Source of the DNA: Streptomyces poonensis
Lineage (GTDB): Bacteria > Actinomycetota > Actinomycetes > Streptomycetales > Streptomycetaceae
Length of the DNA: 64,000 bases
NCBI RefSeq assembly: GCF_014650915.1
Contig: NZ_BMVW01000003.1
Coordinates: forward strand, 347,384-411,383
Reading direction: 5' to 3'
Shown one piece after another: positions 17,477 through 26,236 of the stretch (the stretch's first letter is position 1; each line of letters opens with the position of its first letter). Below the pieces are notes generated by a model. It was not told where the DNA came from. It saw nothing but the letters and a program-made list of their open reading frames with translations, and made no database searches. A program made the position numbers and the translations under genes.

Positions 17477-19273
17477 TCATCGCGGTGCTGTCGTCATGAC
17501 CTGGAGGACGAGGCGGCTCGGACGGGCAGCGCCATGACGGATCGTGTATTCCGCTGCGGTGGGCTCCGTGGCCGCCCCGGCCGGATCGAAGGCATTGCGT
17601 CCGACGTCCCAGCGGGGTGACGAACTCGGTGCGATGTCGACGCGCACCCGGTGGCCCGGCAGGAACGTGTGTGCTGTCGACCAGAGGTCCACGACGAACT
17701 CCTGTTCCTGGTCCGGCTCGACCGGCCGTCTGTCGCCCAGGCCCATGACCGGGTCGACGGACCGCGCCGACCCCCGCTGCACGCCGTCGGTGACGACGAG
17801 GCTGCTGCCGTCCGGGTGCTCGTCGCACAGCCGCACGACCACATCCGCGTCCGTTCCCGTGGTCGCGAGGTGGACGACGGCATGGACCGCGCCCATCACC
17901 GTGAGTTCCTCGGCGAGCGGCACGGTGCGCCACGAGACCACGTCCTGCCGCGCCTCGATCGCCCCCTGGTCGGCGGGCCCCGCCTCGAACGGCGCGAAGA
18001 GGAGTACCGCGCCGCCGCACGTCGGCACCGGGGATGCCGGATCGCTGGTCAGCCGCCGTTCACCGCTCCCGGCCGGCTCGGTCGCAAGTGTTCCCCCGGC
18101 GTTCAGGTACAGCTCGAGCGTCCGCGTGCCGCGCGGGGGGAACTCGTCCAGGTCGATCCACCGGTTCGAGCCCATCAGGAACACGCGCACCGGCGGCATG
18201 TCCGCCGCGTCCGCGCGCAGGGCGGTGTCGAAGAACCGCACGTGCCGCGCGGTGAGGTCTCCGCCGCCGCCGAGATCGTCGGCGGACGCGGCCGGCCCGA
18301 AGTCCACACCGGCTGTCCGGCCCGACCAGTTGTCATGCGACCAGGGGCCGACCAGAAGTCGAGGCACCGGCCCGCCGGTGTCCTTCGCGCGGCGCAGCAG
18401 CCGCCGGTAGATCTCCAGGGTCGATCCGAGGAAGACGTCGAACCACCCGCCGATCAGGAAGACCGGGATGTCGACCGCCTCGATCCGGTCGACGATCTTC
18501 CCCTCGCGGTGACGCGCCGACCCGAGCGGCTCCCGCAACCGGCCCAGACCCCACCCGACGATCGCCTCGGCGTCCCATCCGGCGTGCGGGGTTCCGGCCC
18601 GGAACGCGTCGCGGGTCGCGATCGCCCGCTCGGTCGCCTCCCACCGCTTGCGCTCCGCCTCCCGTTCGCGGGCGGAACCGATGCGCGTGATCAGGTCCGG
18701 GGCGATCGCGTAATGCGTCCACGCAAGGGTGCTTCCGATCTCCGGCACCCCGCCGCGGAACCGGAAGCCGTCGAGCGCCGACATCGCCGGCGTCATGGCG
18801 GGAGCGATCGCCCGCAACGCCGGTGCGCCTCCCAGAAGGGCGCTGAACTGGGTGTCCGAAGCGTAGGACGCGCCCCACATGCCGACGGTGCCGGTGCATT
18901 CGGGACGCGCCGCGAGCCAGGCCACGGCGTCGGCGCCGTCGGCCACCTCCTGCGCACAGGGGTCGAAGACGCCTTGGGAGTCGAAGCGGCCCCGTACGTC
19001 CTGGAGCGCGACGAGATAACCGGCGGCGACGAGGCGCCCGAGGTCGAGCATCCCGTCGTGTTCCTCACGGGTCACGTCGTAGGGATGGCGGGTCAGCAGG
19101 GCCGGCCACGGACCGGTCCCGTGCGGAACCAGCAGAACGGTCCGCAGCCGTGTTCCGTCGCGCACCGCACAGGTCACCTCGCGGCGTTCGGCGACCGGGT
19201 CCGGCGATTCACGGGCCGGGTCGCCGCTCCGGAGAGGGGCCGGCTCCCGGACGGGGCTCGTGTCGTCGCTCAC
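17477..19273 (-). CDS. CocE/NonD-family alpha/beta-hydrolase
   Basis: About 598 residues: an S15 peptidase-like alpha/beta-hydrolase domain plus the C-terminal X-Pro dipeptidyl-peptidase jelly roll. Catalytic elements are GMWGASYASD (Ser), GGWFDVFLGS (Asp) and GPWSHDNW (His). No export signal. The GTG start at 19271-19273 overlaps the TGA of the GH51 gene as GTGA, so it is translationally coupled to that gene; an upstream in-frame start at 19294 is less likely. In a hemicellulose operon this fold fits an esterase acting on acetyl or feruloyl side chains of imported oligosaccharides, which is inference from context; the family also includes acylases and peptidases. Confidence 0.82.
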   Translation of the reverse strand: MSDDTSPVREPAPLRSGDPARESPDPVAERREVTCAVRDGTRLRTVLLVPHGTGPWPALLTRHPYDVTREEHDGMLDLGRLVAAGYLVALQDVRGRFDSQGVFDPCAQEVADGADAVAWLAARPECTGTVGMWGASYASDTQFSALLGGAPALRAIAPAMTPAMSALDGFRFRGGVPEIGSTLAWTHYAIAPDLITRIGSAREREAERKRWEATERAIATRDAFRAGTPHAGWDAEAIVGWGLGRLREPLGSARHREGKIVDRIEAVDIPVFLIGGWFDVFLGSTLEIYRRLLRRAKDTGGPVPRLLVGPWSHDNWSGRTAGVDFGPAASADDLGGGGDLTARHVRFFDTALRADAADMPPVRVFLMGSNRWIDLDEFPPRGTRTLELYLNAGGTLATEPAGSGERRLTSDPASPVPTCGGAVLLFAPFEAGPADQGAIEARQDVVSWRTVPLAEELTVMGAVHAVVHLATTGTDADVVVRLCDEHPDGSSLVVTDGVQRGSARSVDPVMGLGDRRPVEPDQEQEFVVDLWSTAHTFLPGHRVRVDIAPSSSPRWDVGRNAFDPAGAATEPTAAEYTIRHGAARPSRLVLQVMTTAPR

Positions 19274-20691
19274 CGGAGGGCGACCGCCGTCCACGACGTC
19301 GGCGGCAGTTCGATGGTGAGCAGGCCGTCGGCGAGTGCCGCGCCGTTGTTCGCGGCCGGGGTCACCCGGTCCTGCCGGGCGAGCGTGTTCTTCGCGTACA
19401 CGTCGGAGTCGGCGAGCGTGACCGCCTCGGTGATGCGCGAGGAGCCGAGGCTGCGCACATCGATCGTGACCTGCGCGGCCTGTGCCAGGTCGCGGTTGAC
19501 GAGGAAGACCGCGGCCCGGTCCTCGTCGGCGGTCGCGACGGCGTCGACGACGGACGCCTCTCCGTAGCGCGCCGTTTCGTACGTCGGCGCCTCGATGAGG
19601 GGTCGGATGACCTCGCCGGAGGCGAGCCGGCTCGTGATCGAGAACGGGTAGAAGGTCGTCTGGCGCCAGGCCGGGCCGCCGGGCTCGGTCATGATCGGAG
19701 CGATGACGTTGACGAGCTGTGCGAGGGATGCCGAGGTGACGCGGTCACGGGCGTGGCGCCACTCGTCGTGCATCTTCTCGGACGCCTGGTGCCCCTTGAG
19801 GTACCAGACGTTCCACTCGTCGAAGGAGACGTTGATCTTCTTGTTGGAGCGTTTCTTGTGCCCCACGTGGTCGGCGCTCGCGACGACGGTGTCGATGAAG
19901 TAGTCCGTGTCGGTCGCCGAGGCGAGGAACGAGCCGAGGTCGCCGTCGTGCTCCTGGTAGTACGCGTGGCACGAGACGTAGTCGACGTGGTCGTAGCTGT
20001 GCTCGAGTACGGTGCGTTCCCAGTCGCCGAACGTCGGCGTGGTGGATCCGGAGGAGCCGCAGACGACCAGTTCGAGGTCCTTGTCGGCCCTCTTCATCGC
20101 GGCGGCGGTGCGGGCGGCCGGCTTGCCGTAGTCGTCCGCCGTCATGAATCCGGTCTGCCAGGGGCCGTCCATCTCGTTGCCGAGGCACCACATGCGCACG
20201 TCGTGCGGTTGCGGTGTGCCGTTGGCGATGCGCAGGTCCGACAGCGCCGTGCCGGACGGGTGGTTGGCGTACTCGAGCAGGTCCAGGGCGGGCAGGATGC
20301 CCCGTGTGGCCACGTTGACCGCCAGCATCGGCTCGGAGCCGGTGAGCTTCAGCCATCCGGCGAACTCGTCGAGGCCGACCTGGTTCGATTCGAGCGAGCG
20401 CCAGGCGAGGTCGCGGCGTACCGGGCGTTTCTCGCGTGGGCCGACTGAGTCCTCCCAGCGGAACCCGGAGACGAAGTCGCCGCCCGGGTAGCGGATGGTC
20501 GTGCTGCCGAGTTCTCCGACGAGTTCGACGACGTCCATGCGGAACCCGTCATCGTTCGCGCTCGGGTGTCCGGGCTCGTAGAGCCCGGTATACACACAGC
20601 GGCCGAGGTGCTCGACGAACGAGCCGAAGGTGCGGCGCCGGACGGGAGCGATGACGGCCTGCCTGCCGAGTTCGATGTGGGCGCGGGGCAA
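19270..20691 (-). CDS. GH51 alpha-L-arabinofuranosidase
   Basis: 473-residue cytoplasmic retaining glycosidase removing arabinofuranosyl side chains from arabinan or arabinoxylan oligosaccharides. The TIM barrel has RYPGGDFVSGFRWED near residues 67-81, the acid/base Glu in CLGNEMDGPWQ (Glu173) and the nucleophile in SFDEWNVWY (Glu292); the C-terminal beta-sandwich covers about residues 370-473. Length and motifs are complete. It lies behind the permease genes with a hairpin between, and in front of the CocE gene with a GTGA overlap, so it belongs to the importer operon as a partly separated segment. Confidence 0.93.
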   Translation of the reverse strand: MPRAHIELGRQAVIAPVRRRTFGSFVEHLGRCVYTGLYEPGHPSANDDGFRMDVVELVGELGSTTIRYPGGDFVSGFRWEDSVGPREKRPVRRDLAWRSLESNQVGLDEFAGWLKLTGSEPMLAVNVATRGILPALDLLEYANHPSGTALSDLRIANGTPQPHDVRMWCLGNEMDGPWQTGFMTADDYGKPAARTAAAMKRADKDLELVVCGSSGSTTPTFGDWERTVLEHSYDHVDYVSCHAYYQEHDGDLGSFLASATDTDYFIDTVVASADHVGHKKRSNKKINVSFDEWNVWYLKGHQASEKMHDEWRHARDRVTSASLAQLVNVIAPIMTEPGGPAWRQTTFYPFSITSRLASGEVIRPLIEAPTYETARYGEASVVDAVATADEDRAAVFLVNRDLAQAAQVTIDVRSLGSSRITEAVTLADSDVYAKNTLARQDRVTPAANNGAALADGLLTIELPPTSWTAVALR

Positions 20692-20757
20692 TGCGGGGGT
20701 CCTTTCCCGGGGGACGGCGCGGTGGTGTCGCGGGCCGGGTGGTGCCGGCGGCCGGCG

Positions 20758-20792
20758 GCCTGCCCCTGCCGAAAGGCATGGCAGGGGCAGGC
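20758..20792 (-). terminator. Intra-operon hairpin
   Basis: Perfect 13-base arms GCCTGCCCCTGCC (20758-20770) and its complement (20780-20792), 9-base loop, between the permease stop and the GH51 start. In mid-operon it may act as a partial terminator or 3' stabiliser, lowering downstream enzyme expression relative to the importer. Confidence 0.6.
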
Positions 20793-20826
20793 GTGGGACG
20801 CTCCGGTTCGGGTCCTGGTACCGGTG

Positions 20827-21723
20827 TCAGCCCTTCACGGCGCCGGTGAGGCCGCCGACGATGCGCTTCTCGAAGACCGAGAAGAAGACCAGTGCGGGCA
20901 GCATGGCGAGTGAGGTGAAGGCGAGGACCTTCGCGGTGTCGGTGGAGTACTGCGAGGAGAACACCTGGACGCCGAGCGGCAAGGTGTAGTTCGCCTGTGA
21001 GTTGAGGACGTACAGGGGCAGGAGGTAGTTGTTCCAGCTGCCGACGAATCCGAGGATGCCGACGGTGACCACACCGGGCAGCGACAGCGGGACCACCATG
21101 CGGAAGAAGAAGCCGAGGCGGCTCATGCCGTCGATCGCGGCGGCCTCCTCGATCTCGTTCGGGATGGCTCTGAGGAACGGCACGAGGATGATGACGGTCG
21201 TCGGCAGGCCGAAGGCGATCTGCGGGATGATCACGCCGAGCAGGTTGTCGACGAGGCCGAGGTCCTTGATGACGAGGTACAGCGGAGTGATCGCGATGAC
21301 CATCGGGAACATCAGGCCCGCGGCGAACAGGGCGTACATCGCGCCCTTGAGCCTGAAGTCGTAACGCGCGATCACAAAGCTCACCATCAGACCGAGGGCG
21401 ACGATGCCGACGGTGCTGGTGATCGCGACGATGAGGGAGTTGGCGAACTCGCCCCAGAACACCGTCGACTTCAGGATGCCGGTGTAGTTGCCAACCACCC
21501 AGGGGTGCGGCAGGGCGGCCGGCTCCGTGGTGATCTGCGAGTTGGTGCGGAATCCGCCGAGCACGATGAAGAGCACCGGTGCGATGCAGACGCCGACGAA
21601 GAGCAGCGCGATGAAGTAGGTGACGGGGTTGCCCCACTTCTGCGGCTTGTCGCGGTTGCCGCGGCGGCCGGTGGGCGCCTTCCGCTCCGGCGCGGGGGAC
21701 ATCCGGGCGGTCGTCGCGCTCAT
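20827..21723 (-). CDS. Carbohydrate ABC transporter permease (MalG type)
   Basis: 298 residues, six hydrophobic spans. The MalG-type EAA loop is EIEEAAAIDGMSRLGFFFRMVVPLSLPG and the C-terminus ends GLTGAVKG, both typical of the CUT1 sugar importers. The start ATG overlaps the stop of the preceding permease gene as TGATG, implying translational coupling. It forms a heterodimeric channel with the product of the upstream gene. No ATPase gene is present; streptomycete CUT1 systems commonly share the MsiK ATPase encoded elsewhere. Confidence 0.9.
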   Translation of the reverse strand: MSATTARMSPAPERKAPTGRRGNRDKPQKWGNPVTYFIALLFVGVCIAPVLFIVLGGFRTNSQITTEPAALPHPWVVGNYTGILKSTVFWGEFANSLIVAITSTVGIVALGLMVSFVIARYDFRLKGAMYALFAAGLMFPMVIAITPLYLVIKDLGLVDNLLGVIIPQIAFGLPTTVIILVPFLRAIPNEIEEAAAIDGMSRLGFFFRMVVPLSLPGVVTVGILGFVGSWNNYLLPLYVLNSQANYTLPLGVQVFSSQYSTDTAKVLAFTSLAMLPALVFFSVFEKRIVGGLTGAVKG

Positions 21724-22745
21724 CACACGGTCCCTTCGGTGACGGCGCCCCTGAGGTCGCGGCGCAGGACGAAGCGCTGGTAGATCAGCGCGACGATGAG
21801 CGAGATCACGAACATCACGACCGCGACGGCGCTGCCGTAGCCGTAGTTGCCCGCGTTGCGGCCCTGGGCGAGCATGTAGATCGCCATGGTCGAGGTGCCC
21901 GCGGTGCCCGAGACGTACTGACCCCAGATGATGTAGACGAGGTCGAACAACTGCAGCGAGCCGATGATCGACAGGAAGGCCCAGATGCGGATCGTCGGTC
22001 CCAGCAACGGCAGCGTGATGCGGCGCTGGATCTGCCAGTAGGACGCGCCGTCGATCTGAGCGGCCTCGAAGATCTCGTCGGGGATCGACTGCAGGCCGGC
22101 GAGCATCAGGATCACCGCGAAGCCGATGTACTTCCACGTGATGATGGCCATCAGCGTCCAGACGGCCAGGTCCGGGTCGGCGATCCAGTCGGCTGCCAGG
22201 GAGCCCAGGCCGATCCGGTGCAGCAGGTCGTTGACGGCTCCGTCGCTCTGGAGCATCAGGCTCCAGCCGGTTCCGACGATGACCTCGGAGATGATGTAGG
22301 GCACGAAGATCAGGACGCGGATGGCCGAGCGGCCGCGGATCTTCTGGTTGAGCAGGAGCGCGAGGACGATCGCCAGCGGACCCTGGATAACCAGTGAGAG
22401 CACCAGGATCAGGCCGTTGTGCCACAGGACGTCGTGGAACGCTGAGTCGGTGAGGATCAGCTTGTAGTTGTTCAGGCCGACCCAGTCGGTGGGCTCTCCG
22501 TAGCCTTTCCACTGGTAGAAGCCGTAGTACGCGGCGAGCGCGACCGGAAAGATCACGAACGCCAGGAACGTGATGACCGCCGGTGCGGACAGGACCGCGA
22601 TCTCCAGTCGCATCCTGGCACGGCCTCGGCGGAGCGCAGTCGCTCGCGGCGGAGCCGGGGGCGCGGACGTGGCCGCGTCCTCGGCTCCGGGCGTGCCCTG
22701 CGACTGGCGGCCGTCGGCCGTGTCAGTGCCCAGGGTGTCGCTCAT
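21723..22745 (-). CDS. Sugar ABC transporter permease (MalF type)
   Basis: 340 residues with a variable, Pro/Ala-rich N-terminal cytoplasmic stretch of about 45 residues and six membrane spans. The EAA loop is EIFEAAQIDGASYWQIQRRITLPLLGP, and LFDLVYIIWG follows near the next span. It is the MalF-like partner of the downstream permease. It lies ten bases behind the binding-protein gene and overlaps the next gene by one base, a classic CUT1 operon order. Confidence 0.9.
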   Translation of the reverse strand: MSDTLGTDTADGRQSQGTPGAEDAATSAPPAPPRATALRRGRARMRLEIAVLSAPAVITFLAFVIFPVALAAYYGFYQWKGYGEPTDWVGLNNYKLILTDSAFHDVLWHNGLILVLSLVIQGPLAIVLALLLNQKIRGRSAIRVLIFVPYIISEVIVGTGWSLMLQSDGAVNDLLHRIGLGSLAADWIADPDLAVWTLMAIITWKYIGFAVILMLAGLQSIPDEIFEAAQIDGASYWQIQRRITLPLLGPTIRIWAFLSIIGSLQLFDLVYIIWGQYVSGTAGTSTMAIYMLAQGRNAGNYGYGSAVAVVMFVISLIVALIYQRFVLRRDLRGAVTEGTV

Positions 22746-22755
22746 GTCTGCTTAC

Positions 22756-24042
22756 TCAGCCCTTCTCGGCGGCAGCTCTGACGTCCTTGACGATGTCGGC
22801 AGCGGAGCCCTTGCCGGCCATCAGGTTCACGACGGCAATGTTCATGGCGTTGCCGACGTTCTGGCCGAACACGGTGTCGAGGAACGGCATCGAGTAGGCG
22901 GCCTTGTTGAAGGCCTGCAGTGCCGAGATGTTGTAGGGCTCGGTGACGCCCCCTTGGGCTTCCTTGTTCACCGGGACGGTGTCGAAGGCCTCGGCGTAGG
23001 CCTCCTGCTGCTCCTTGGTCACGACGAACTGGAGGAAGCCCAGGGCCTCCTTCGGTGCGTTCTTGGAGAGCGAGTATCCGCCGGCGCCGCCCATGATGGC
23101 GGTCGGGTCGCCCTTGCCGCCGGGCACGGCGGGGAAGGGGAACCAGCCCAGGTCGGGTAGCGGCTTCTTGTCCGGGGTCAGATCGGCGATCACACCGGGG
23201 TTCCAGTTGCCCATGAGCTCCATGGCCGCCTTGTGGTTGGCGATCATGCCCGCCGAGGACCCGGCGCCCTGCTGCGACGTCGCCGTGAGGAAACCCTTCT
23301 GGAAGGGGTCGGTTCCCAGGAGGCCGGCGAGGTCCTCGCCGGCCTTGGTCCAGCACGGGTCGTCGAACGTGAGCGACTTGGCAGCCTCCTGCATGGTGTC
23401 CTGGCTGCACTCGCGCAGGGCTAGGTTGTAGTACCAGTGCGCGGCCGGCCAGGCGTCCTTGGCGCCGACCGCGATCGGCGCGACCTTGATCGCCTTCAGC
23501 TTCGCGACGGCGTCCTCGAGCTCGTCCATCGTCGTCGGCGTCGAAGTGATGCCGGCCTTCTTGAACAGGTCCTTGCTGTAGTAGATGCCCTCGGGCTGCG
23601 TGTCGAGCGGCATCGCGTAGACCTTGCCGTCGATCGTGACGCCTTCGAGGGCCGCTTCGCCCGCGTTCGCCTTGTCGGTTCCGGTCAGTTCCAGTGGCTG
23701 AATCTGGCCGGCGTCGACCATGGCCTGCATCTTGCCGCCACCGCGCTGCAGGAAGATGTCGGGCGCGGAGTTCGAGTTGAGCGCGTTCTGCAGCTTGCCG
23801 TCGAGGTCCTCGTTCTGGACCGACTGGATCTTGATCGTGACGTCCGGGTGCAGCGCGTGGTACGCCTTCGCTGCGTCCTTCCAGTACTGCGCACCGCGCC
23901 CTTCCATCGCGTTCGTCCAGAGGGTCACCGTCCCCTGGCCATCGGAAGAACCGCTGTCGCCGCCGCCGGCGCAGCCGGCGACGGCGAGTGTGATGCACAA
24001 GCCGATCGCGGCAGCCGTCGCGCTGCGGGTTTTCCTCATCAT
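22756..24042 (-). CDS. Extracellular sugar-binding lipoprotein
   Basis: About 428 residues. ATGATG at 24042 follows GGGAG at eight bases; the upstream in-frame ATG at 24096 lies inside the operator and is rejected. The signal peptide ends in the lipobox AVAGCAGG. The mature part has the CUT1 binding-protein features VTLWTNAMEGRG and, later, GGAGGYSLSKNAPKEALGFL. It would be anchored on the outer face of the membrane and deliver oligosaccharides to the two permeases encoded directly downstream. Neighbouring GH51 and GH39 genes point to arabinoxylo-oligosaccharides as ligands. Confidence 0.9.
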   Translation of the reverse strand: MMRKTRSATAAAIGLCITLAVAGCAGGGDSGSSDGQGTVTLWTNAMEGRGAQYWKDAAKAYHALHPDVTIKIQSVQNEDLDGKLQNALNSNSAPDIFLQRGGGKMQAMVDAGQIQPLELTGTDKANAGEAALEGVTIDGKVYAMPLDTQPEGIYYSKDLFKKAGITSTPTTMDELEDAVAKLKAIKVAPIAVGAKDAWPAAHWYYNLALRECSQDTMQEAAKSLTFDDPCWTKAGEDLAGLLGTDPFQKGFLTATSQQGAGSSAGMIANHKAAMELMGNWNPGVIADLTPDKKPLPDLGWFPFPAVPGGKGDPTAIMGGAGGYSLSKNAPKEALGFLQFVVTKEQQEAYAEAFDTVPVNKEAQGGVTEPYNISALQAFNKAAYSMPFLDTVFGQNVGNAMNIAVVNLMAGKGSAADIVKDVRAAAEKG

Positions 24043-24085
24043 CGTGGAAACTCCCTGATTTTTCGTCGAAGATTCGACTGCCAAA

Positions 24086-24099
24086 AGTTTGCGCAAACT
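24086..24099. promoter_or_regulatory. LacI-type operator AGTTTGCGCAAACT
   Basis: Perfect 14-bp palindrome with the central CG step typical of LacI-family operators, 44 bases before the binding-protein start codon. A shorter related palindrome, TTGCGCAA, occurs at 24174-24181. Two TTGCGCAA cores in the divergent SBP/GH39 region support co-regulation, most simply by the LacI protein at 16381. Confidence 0.75.
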
Positions 24100-24203
24100 A
24101 ATGGTCCATCAGCCGAGCAGGAGCAAGGTGTACCGTCCGAATCGAACGAGAGGCAACCAGCAGTTTTCGCGAGTTGCGCAATCGTTACCGATATGGCGGC
24201 CGT

Positions 24204-24221
24204 CGTTCGTAATGACGAACG
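24204..24221. promoter_or_regulatory. Inverted repeat CGTTCGT-AATG-ACGAACG
   Basis: Perfect 7-base arms with a 4-base spacer in the divergent SBP/GH39 region. It differs from the TTGCGCAA-type sites and could bind a second regulator or form a small hairpin. Confidence 0.4.
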
Positions 24222-24261
24222 GGAACGGTGACAATCAGGAACGTGCTCGGTCGCACCCTTT

Positions 24262-24285
24262 CGGTGCCCGGCCGACCGGGCACCG
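24262..24285. other. Compact hairpin upstream of GH39 promoter
   Basis: CGGTGCCCGG (24262-24271), 4-base loop, CCGGGCACCG (24276-24285): a perfect 10-bp stem 40 bases before the GH39 -35 element. It may insulate the divergent units or be a protein site. Confidence 0.4.
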
Positions 24286-24324
24286 GCAGGACACCGAACG
24301 CCGACAGGCGGACCGCTCGACGTC

Positions 24325-24354
24325 TTGACACCGTCTTCCCCCTCTTCCTACGGT
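24325..24354 (+). promoter_or_regulatory. Sigma-HrdB-like promoter of the GH39 gene
   Basis: TTGACA at 24325-24330 and TACGGT at 24349-24354 with an 18-base spacer, 90 bases before the GH39 start. Confidence 0.55.
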
Positions 24355-24443
24355 GCGCGCCACGTCGGGCGAGAGCCGGTTGGTCCATCCGCCCGCCCCG
24401 GCGAGTCCCTCTCCCCCACCCACCGCAGTGAAGGAACCCCACC

Positions 24444-25991
24444 ATGCGGATCGTCGTCCCCCGGCAGCCGACAGCCCGGCTCTCCGACGCCTGGCGCCAC
24501 TGCGTCGGCACTGGCCGGCTCGACCTGGCGTTGCGGCGCGACTACCAGGAATCGCTCGACCTCGTTCAGCGGGAGATCGGTTTTCGACACATCCGGGGGC
24601 ACGGCCTGCTCAGTGACGGGATGGGCGTCCACCGCCCCTACGACTACGCCGGCGAGCGGCGCGTGCGCCACGCCTTCACATACGTCGACCAGGTCGTGGA
24701 CGCCTACCTGAGCATGGGCATCGCGCCCTTCCTCGAACTCGGCTTCATGCCGTCCGGCCTCGCCTCCGGCGACGACACCGTGTTCTGGTGGAAGGGCAAC
24801 GTCACTCCTCCTCGCGACGAGAAGGAGTGGGCGGATCTCGTCCGCGCCGTCATCGGGCACCTGGTCGACCGCTACGGCATCGACCAGGTGCGCCGGTGGC
24901 CGATCGAGGTGTGGAACGAGCCCAACCTGGCGCCGTTCTGGCCCGCGGGCCAGGACGCCTATCACCGCCTCTACGAGGTGACCTCGCTGGCCGTCAAGGA
25001 GGTCGACGCGGAACTCCAGGTCGGCGGCCCCTCACTGGCGCCGGGTTACGAGGACGAGTGGATCCAGTGCTTCGCCGAGTTCGTCGAGGCCCGCGACCTG
25101 CCGATCGACTTCGTGAGCCGCCACGCCTACTCTTCCGGCCCCGTCCAGCCCGTCCCGTTCGGCGCTCACCAGACGCTCATGCCGGCGTCCGCGCTGCTGG
25201 AGCAGTTCGGTGCCCCACGGCAGCAGCTGGCGGGCACCGGGCTCGCGGACCTGCCGCTTCACATCACCGAGTTCAACTCCTCGTACCGGCCGGACAACCC
25301 GGTCCATGACACCGCGTTCCACGCGGCGTATCTCGCACCGGTGCTGGCGAACGGGGGTGACCTCGCGGACTCCTTCTCGTACTGGACGTTCAGCGACGTG
25401 TTCGAGGAGGTGGGCATCCCCACCGCGCCGTTCCACGGCGGCTTCGGCCTGCTGACGCATCGCCAGATCAGAAAGCCCACCTACCACCTGTACACGTTCA
25501 TGGCCGAGATGGGCGAGCAAGTGCTCGCCCGAGGCGAGGACCACCTGGTGACGCGGCACGGCGACGGACGCGTCACCGTACTGGCCTGGTCGCCGGCCGA
25601 CCCGGCCGGCGGCGATCCCGTCGACGGCCACACCGTCCGGCTGTCCCTGCCCGTCGGCGCCCCGGACGCGCAGGGCTCCGCCTACGCCCGCCGCCGCTCC
25701 GTGAGCGAGGACGCCGGCAATCCCTGGGCCGCCTGGTGCGAGATGGGGCGGCCACTCGCGCCCGGCAACCGCCAGCTCGACGCTCTCCGTGAGGCCGCCG
25801 AACCCGCCCGCTCGCACCGGAGCGTGCCCGTAGCCGGCGGGCGCGCCGACGTGGACCTCGTCCTGGGCCGCAACGAGGTGACGCTGCTGGAGCTCACCCC
25901 GGTCGTCGACGAGACGCCGGAGTGGTGGAGCGACGACCGGCTGTTCGGCCTCGGCGGCGAGGACGCCGACGCCTCCGTGAACCGGCCGTGA
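24444..25991 (+). CDS. GH39 beta-xylosidase
   Basis: 515 residues, no signal peptide. The TIM barrel has HIRGHGLLSDGMGV near residue 50, the acid/base Glu in IEVWNEPNL (Glu159) and the nucleophile in HITEFNSSY (Glu276). The C-terminal part (about 360-510) is a beta-sandwich. These are complete GH39 hallmarks; retaining xylosidase activity releasing xylose from imported oligosaccharides is the usual family role. It is transcribed away from the ABC importer with LacI-type operator sequences between, so it is probably induced together with import. Confidence 0.9.
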   Translation: MRIVVPRQPTARLSDAWRHCVGTGRLDLALRRDYQESLDLVQREIGFRHIRGHGLLSDGMGVHRPYDYAGERRVRHAFTYVDQVVDAYLSMGIAPFLELGFMPSGLASGDDTVFWWKGNVTPPRDEKEWADLVRAVIGHLVDRYGIDQVRRWPIEVWNEPNLAPFWPAGQDAYHRLYEVTSLAVKEVDAELQVGGPSLAPGYEDEWIQCFAEFVEARDLPIDFVSRHAYSSGPVQPVPFGAHQTLMPASALLEQFGAPRQQLAGTGLADLPLHITEFNSSYRPDNPVHDTAFHAAYLAPVLANGGDLADSFSYWTFSDVFEEVGIPTAPFHGGFGLLTHRQIRKPTYHLYTFMAEMGEQVLARGEDHLVTRHGDGRVTVLAWSPADPAGGDPVDGHTVRLSLPVGAPDAQGSAYARRRSVSEDAGNPWAAWCEMGRPLAPGNRQLDALREAAEPARSHRSVPVAGGRADVDLVLGRNEVTLLELTPVVDETPEWWSDDRLFGLGGEDADASVNRP

Positions 25992-26236
25992 GCGCCCCGC
26001 CGCCCACCGGCCCGCTCGCACGGCCGGGAGCGCAGACCTCGATGCTCGCCCTGCACCGGCTCCGGTCCATATTCGTTCACGTCAATACCCTGCCGGCCGA
26101 CAGGCTCCGGAACCGGCCCGGGCATCGAGGACCAGTGACGAGGACAGGCGCGGCCCGACCGCGCTGTTCCGGTCCGACGGCAACCGCTACGGCACCTTCC
26201 ACCTGGGAATGGACAAGCGACTCGACCCGGGGACGG
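25992..26236. other. Short junction between GH39 and Cas3 relic
   Basis: A 245-base patch with one fragmentary plus-strand stretch (ALFRSDGNRYGTFHLG) that resembles protein but has no start and stops quickly. No gene. Confidence 0.3.

Noticed and set aside
17651..19567. Very long plus-strand frame opposite the CocE and GH51 genes
   Set aside because: Arg/Val/Gly-rich antisense shadow produced by high third-position GC; no motifs.
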